Shown piece after piece: positions 59,433 to 64,000 of a DNA stretch of 64,000 nucleotides. Under the pieces are notes generated by a model that searched no databases, had not been told where the DNA came from, and worked only from the letters and a program-made list of their open reading frames with translations. The translations under genes and the position numbers were made by a program. Every line of letters starts with the position of its first letter. Position 1 is the stretch's first letter. The DNA comes from Sceloporus undulatus (lineage: Eukaryota > Chordata > Lepidosauria > Squamata > Phrynosomatidae): the NCBI RefSeq assembly GCF_019175285.1, contig NC_056525.1, forward strand, positions 137,913,752-137,977,751, in the 5' to 3' direction.

Positions 59433-59802
59433 GGGAGAGCTTCCCTGATTTAAGTGGAAGAGAGGCTTGAGTTTGTTGCTAGAGTTTATTGCATGAGCCC
59501 TTGGTGTGATTGCTGTCGCTCTAGCTCCAGACATCTTGTTATCTTGCTACCTTGACCTCGGACCGGACCTTTGTTATCTCTTGGCTATTGTGACCTCGGA
59601 CTGTTTTGACCACGCTGCTTTCTGGCTTCCTGACTTCGGTTCGTCTTTTGGCACGCTTGACTTTCTGTAACCCCGACATCGGCTTGTTTCCTCGGCTTGC
59701 TCTTTGACTGCTTCTCCACAAGGTTTGTTTTGCCTTCACGTGTTGGCTGCAGGCTTGGTTATCAGCATAAGTCAGAGATTGCTGGCAGCAATCCCGGACA
59801 GG
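59433..59802 (+). mobile_element. Retroelement-like fossil, right part
   Basis: Repeats the last 175 bp before the gap and then continues (tgaccacgctgctttctggc, gcagcaatcccggacag) to an abrupt junction with the duplicated block at 59803. Family and age uncertain. Confidence 0.4.
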
Positions 59803-60173
59803 TGTGGCCTCTGATGTCATCGCCTTGTCCTGTTTCATTCATACACATTTTCATATACTCATGCATGTGCACATTTATTCATATAATGGTGAGAGTGGAA
59901 GCCTGTTTCCAGCAGATGATAGGCATTTGGGGCTGGGGAGACATGGACAGTCACAGCACTAGGGAGGAAAGGGTTAACTTTTCCCTGCTCAGCAAAGCCC
60001 CCCCAATTCAACTATTAAAGGTTCCAATTATTTTTTTCTTTTAGAAGCCCACTGCAACATGGGAAAAGGGATTATAAATCCCTTCTCTCTTATCAGGGTT
60101 GTGGGACAGAATTGAAGCCACATGGGCTAAGGGTTTGCTATCCCTGCTATAAATATCTCACACATATCAAAAT

Positions 60174-60863
60174 ACCGCATTTTCCGGCATATAAGATGAT
60201 TGGCCATATAAGACGACCCCAACTTTTCCAGTTAAAATATAGAGTTTGGGATATACTCGCCGTATAAGACCACCCCTCTTCCAACACACACCAAATAAAA
60301 ATTAGAAAACATCAGATTTGATTTCAATATGATAATTTTAACTGAAATGCTTATGACATGCAGATACTTAGCACAAAAACTTGTTGTATACAAAGCCTGC
60401 TTGGATTGATCAGCTCTCCCTGCCTGCCCAGCCCCCCCTGTCTCCAAGACTATCAGAGCAGTAGTGCAAACACAACTCTTATTTCCATACCACGGGCATC
60501 CCGGATGCCTGCAGCTTGCTCCACCCTTCATTTACATCTTCCCAGTGAGGCACCCCCTCACTTCGTCATCGGGACTGCGTTAAGTCACTTCTTTCCATGA
60601 ATCCTAGTGAGTGGGTTTTCTTCTACCGTACTTGTACAGCGTTGCCCTTGCTGCTTTCATACAGTTACCACATATGGCGGGGATGCGGCTGTGGCCGTTT
60701 TTGAGCTCCCTCCACCATATGCGGCAACTGCAGATTCCCCAGTCCAGCTCGGAAGTTTCAGCACCTGCCCTATAAGATGACCTCCCGGCGTATAAGATGA
60801 CCCCTGACTTTTGAGAAGATTTTCCTGGGTTAAAAAGTAGTCTTATATGCCAGAAAATACAGT
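60174..60863. mobile_element. MITE with ACCGCATTTTCCGG termini (copy B)
   Basis: Left end accgcattttccggcatata, right end cttatatgccagaaaataca. Counterpart of 51445-52125. Confidence 0.7.
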
Positions 60864-62224
60864 AGGGTCAATTATTCCCAGCTACTGTGTTCTCAGATGC
60901 TCTAAAACACTACATGAATTCACTAATTGTAATAGACTAGGCTGAAACCAAAGTATCCACCCACAGAGGAAGCTGCCTGTTGCATCTCTGCATGAACCAC
61001 TGCCTTTCCCACTTTCCCACTAGTCTTCACTGAGATGGTAGTGGATCATTCAGTCAATCCTGTTCCTCAGGATGAGCAGGATTACCCATCTCCAGAGGAG
61101 GCTGCCTGTTATATCTCTTTGAGTACCTGTTTTGAGCATGCCTTTTCCTTCTCCTTGAGTTATATTCCCATTACAATGATGTGTGCATATGTGGATGTTG
61201 ATAACAGAAAGTGGTGTTATTTCTGCTGTCATATACCTTAAATTAGGAGTCAGGAAATATCATTAGTTTTTAGCTTTCAGTCCCCATCAGCTTCACCCAG
61301 CATGATCAAGAGTAAAGGACTGTGAGAATGGTAGTCCAAAGGGTCACCAGCTTAGAACTACAATGTGGCCTATTATTTTTTCTCATGATAATTGGGTTGC
61401 AGCCTCTCTGAGTGTCTCCTCCTTGCCTATTAGGACCCTGTTCTTGATCAGTGTGTTGGCTGCCCTGCTAACTGGCTCTGTGTATGCATGCATAGATGTG
61501 CATCTGTCAAGGTGGTTTAATAGCTCTTGCTCCTAATTATATACAGGTAGGACTATTACAGTATTAGGATTTTAAATCCTCCAAAGTGTATTTCTTCAAA
61601 CTTGGCATTGTGACAGCTGTAATATCTAGAAGTGGGAAATAACCTCATGTCACCTCTGCTGCCTTCTGCTCCAGTCATGGCAGTAAAACATAATTTCAGG
61701 AAAAGAGATATGAAGAAACTGATGCCCTCTTTAGCTGGAAGAAATATTAAAGTGCCAGACTGATGTTCTGCCTGAGTGGCTTTAATACCCAAGTCTCTGG
61801 TATGCTAGGACTTGTAGAGATTTTGGTAGCCACATCTACATAAGGACATAAACTGTCCCTCAACTACCGTGATCTTACAGACCATAAACACTGTGCTGTT
61901 CTTTCTCAAGTTCCCCAGCTATTTGTAAGCGTTAATGAAACATGTCTTCAATCATGAGGCTGGACTTTAGCTTTATAAATGTTTTGCTCCACAACTGTGC
62001 ACCATGTAGATATTTTTAGGATTAATTCAAAATTTGCTGTGATTAGCCAGATTGTAAATCTGGGGTGCATCCTTGTCTATTTTAAAACCTGGGAGGATAT
62101 CTAGGCAGATTTCTTCTACCAAAGCAAAATGCCCTCTTGCTGCGGGGATTCAGTAGCTCTAATAAAGGGATGGTGAGATGGACACAGGTCTCTTGCATTG
62201 GAGAATTAGCCATTGTTTAATAAT

Positions 62225-62421
62225 TATATCCATGGATTTTTTTATCCATGGATTCAACTATACACACACACACACACACTCCAAAAAGCAAACCTTGATT
62301 TTGCCATTTTATATACAGGATGCCATTTTACTACCACGGTGTATATAATAAGACTTCCACGGATTTTGGTATCCATATAGGGTCTAGGAACCAAACCCCA
62401 GGGGCTACCAAGGGCCCACTG
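62225..62421 (-). mobile_element. TA-flanked mariner/pogo-type MITE (copy B)
   Basis: Ends ggctaccaagggcccactg followed by TA. Counterpart of 53470-53675. Confidence 0.65.
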
Positions 62422-62764
62422 TATTGTGCATGGCCTTTGGTGGCTCTTGTTTTTAAGTTGCAAGAAAGAACCCACATTTTAATGATCTCCCTCTGCCCTT
62501 CCCCATCTCTTTTTTCATGTACAGTATTGGACAAATGTACATATATGTATGAAGTGCAGTCCTTGAGCACATATGTACAGTAAGTGAGATGCTCTGACTG
62601 TTCTGCTGTACCAGCTTTATTATATATTTGTCTATGCCAGATCTTTGGAACATCCTGGGGCTGCTTTCCACAGCATGTTACCCTCCAGCTCTTTTGGACT
62701 ACAGTTCCATCTGCTTGAAGCAGCATGGCCCATTGCCAGAAATGAGAGCAGCTATAGGGTAACA

Positions 62765-62961
62765 CAGTGGTTCTCAACCTTCCTAATGCTGTGATCCTTT
62801 AATACAGTTCTTCATGTTGTGGTGACCCCCATCCATAAAATTGCGGTGCCTCAGTTCCTAAGACCATTGGAAATATATGTTTTCTGATGGTCTTAGGCGA
62901 TCCCTGTGAAAGGATCGTTCAACCACCAAAGGGGGCGTGACCCACAGGTTGAGAACTGCTG
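62765..62961 (-). mobile_element. SPIN hAT element (in block copy B)
   Basis: cagtggttctcaaccttcct to gacccacaggttgagaactg. Flanking gggtaaca / gtgtaaca fits an 8-bp target duplication with one change. Same insertion as 54018-54207. Confidence 0.88.
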
Positions 62962-64000
62962 GTGTAACACATCTAAAGAGCACCAAGCTAGTTGAGGAGG
63001 ATGCTCTCTGGCTTTTACGATATCGGCTATCCCTGATTTGCTACCCCTGAGCAATTTTGTTTGCACATCCCCTTGAAACAAATGTGTAATATAGAATGGT
63101 AGTGTATACATTTAAATATTAATGACAATTTCATATTTGTTCTGAAAATATTACCTTTATTAATTACTAGTTCTTAGCCTATTTAAAAATCACATGGAGT
63201 GCAATAATTTACAGCATCACATAAGCAGATGTTAAAAATATGCAATATCATATCTTGATTGCCTTGATGCCCATCCTGTTCCCTTCAAAACACTTCTAAG
63301 GGCTCCATGTGAAAACAACTGTGGTGTGTCACCTATATTTCATGGTTATTGTTGCATGTACCACTATCTTACAGTAACAGAAGAAAACAGGCAAAATTAT
63401 TTTGGTGGTGGGGTGCAGTCTATTTCTTTGTAATATGCATAATCTGATTATCCAGTTCAAGAAGCAAGATCGTGTGATGGATGAACCATGAAAATGGATT
63501 ATGAACACTTGGACTGAAATACTTTCACTGTCATAAAACTTATTGAGCTGACCTTTAACCAGTTGAATTTGCAGCCTACCCTACCATACAGGGATGTTAT
63601 GGGGATGAACACTGGAGTAGGGGTGGGTAGCATGTCCACTGTCTTGAGCTCCTAGAAGGAAATGGAAGTCTATGATTAGTGTTGCCAATTTCTGACAGCC
63701 TTTTAGACACTGAAAGCTACTGTTTCTCCCCATAATCCACCCCATTCTAAAGAGCTCCACCTTCACCAACTATTCCTCTGAATGTAGGTTTCTGACCCAT
63801 TATGGTCTTCCATGTATTTGAGCTCTACTCTTAATTTTGTCACTGGAAGAACTGTAAGACTCAACACTATACAAAACCACAAGCAATTTCCCACCCTGAA
63901 AACAAGCACATCAGGAATAAGGTGGTTAGACTAGCAACTTTCTCCCTTGCAAGGGAGCTTTCTATCTTCCAGTAATGTTGGTGAGGTTATGCATAATATA

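Larger units (their letters stand above)
59803..64000 (+). repeat. Duplicated 4.2-kb block, copy B (runs off window)
   Basis: Collinear repeat of 51068-55252, offset about 8.74 kb. Differences are scattered and include many small indels. In places copy B is closer to known consensus (SPIN left end at 62765), in others copy A is, so neither is the clean ancestor. More consistent with noisy or allelic sequence than with an old duplication. Confidence 0.95.

Noticed and set aside
51068-64000. Recent segmental duplication as a biological event
   Set aside because: Possible, but the indel-rich differences, two gaps and shared gap edges fit an assembly artefact better.

Overview
The window is nuclear DNA of a squamate reptile, most likely a lizard. 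Introns are short, and the repeats are typical of that group: BovB, CR1 and L2 LINEs, Sauria-type and MIR-like tRNA SINEs, SPIN hAT elements, Tigger/pogo MITEs and a Penelope-like element with a hammerhead-ribozyme motif. Species cannot be fixed from the sequence.

Four host genes lie on the + strand in the order found on human 20p11.23 (recalled, not searched): the last six coding exons of SEC23B (2083-7911), complete SMIM26 (14301-17504, two exons), complete DTD1 (22725-34239, five exons) and single-exon SCP2D1 (46028-46509). They do unrelated jobs: COPII coat GAP, mitochondrial inner-membrane microprotein, D-aminoacyl-tRNA proofreading, and an SCP2-domain lipid carrier. They share a neighbourhood, not a pathway. 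A possible unrecognised coding exon lies on the minus strand between SEC23B and SMIM26 (12289-12832). A CCAAT-rich, GC-rich promoter precedes SMIM26 and could fire both ways.

Layout: 1-8.2 kb SEC23B 3' part; 8.2-12.2 kb nested repeats (an L2 LINE holding a Penelope-like palindrome and a MITE that itself holds a Tigger MITE); 12.2-17.7 kb orphan exon and SMIM26, whose intron carries CR1 copies, a CR1-derived tandem array and three adjacent MITEs; 18-22.6 kb intergenic, with an LTR-like fossil and a foldback MITE; 22.6-34.4 kb DTD1, with a 27-28 bp minisatellite in intron 1 and a GC-rich multi-hairpin element in intron 4; 34.4-46 kb repeats and a 5S-rRNA-like copy; 46.0-46.5 kb SCP2D1; 46.5-64 kb gene-poor.

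Sequence quality is uneven. DTD1 exon 1 has one extra base, SCP2D1 appears to lack one base in an A-run, two N-gaps occur (50937-50961, 59333-59432), and 51068-55252 recurs at 59803-64000 with differences that are largely small indels. This pattern suggests uncorrected long-read sequence and a false or allelic duplication, so gene breaks here should not be read as biology. Most of the rest is ordinary repeat-rich reptile DNA. The most notable non-coding signal is the hammerhead-ribozyme motif at 48953-48987, with a palindromic degenerate relative at 10.2 kb.
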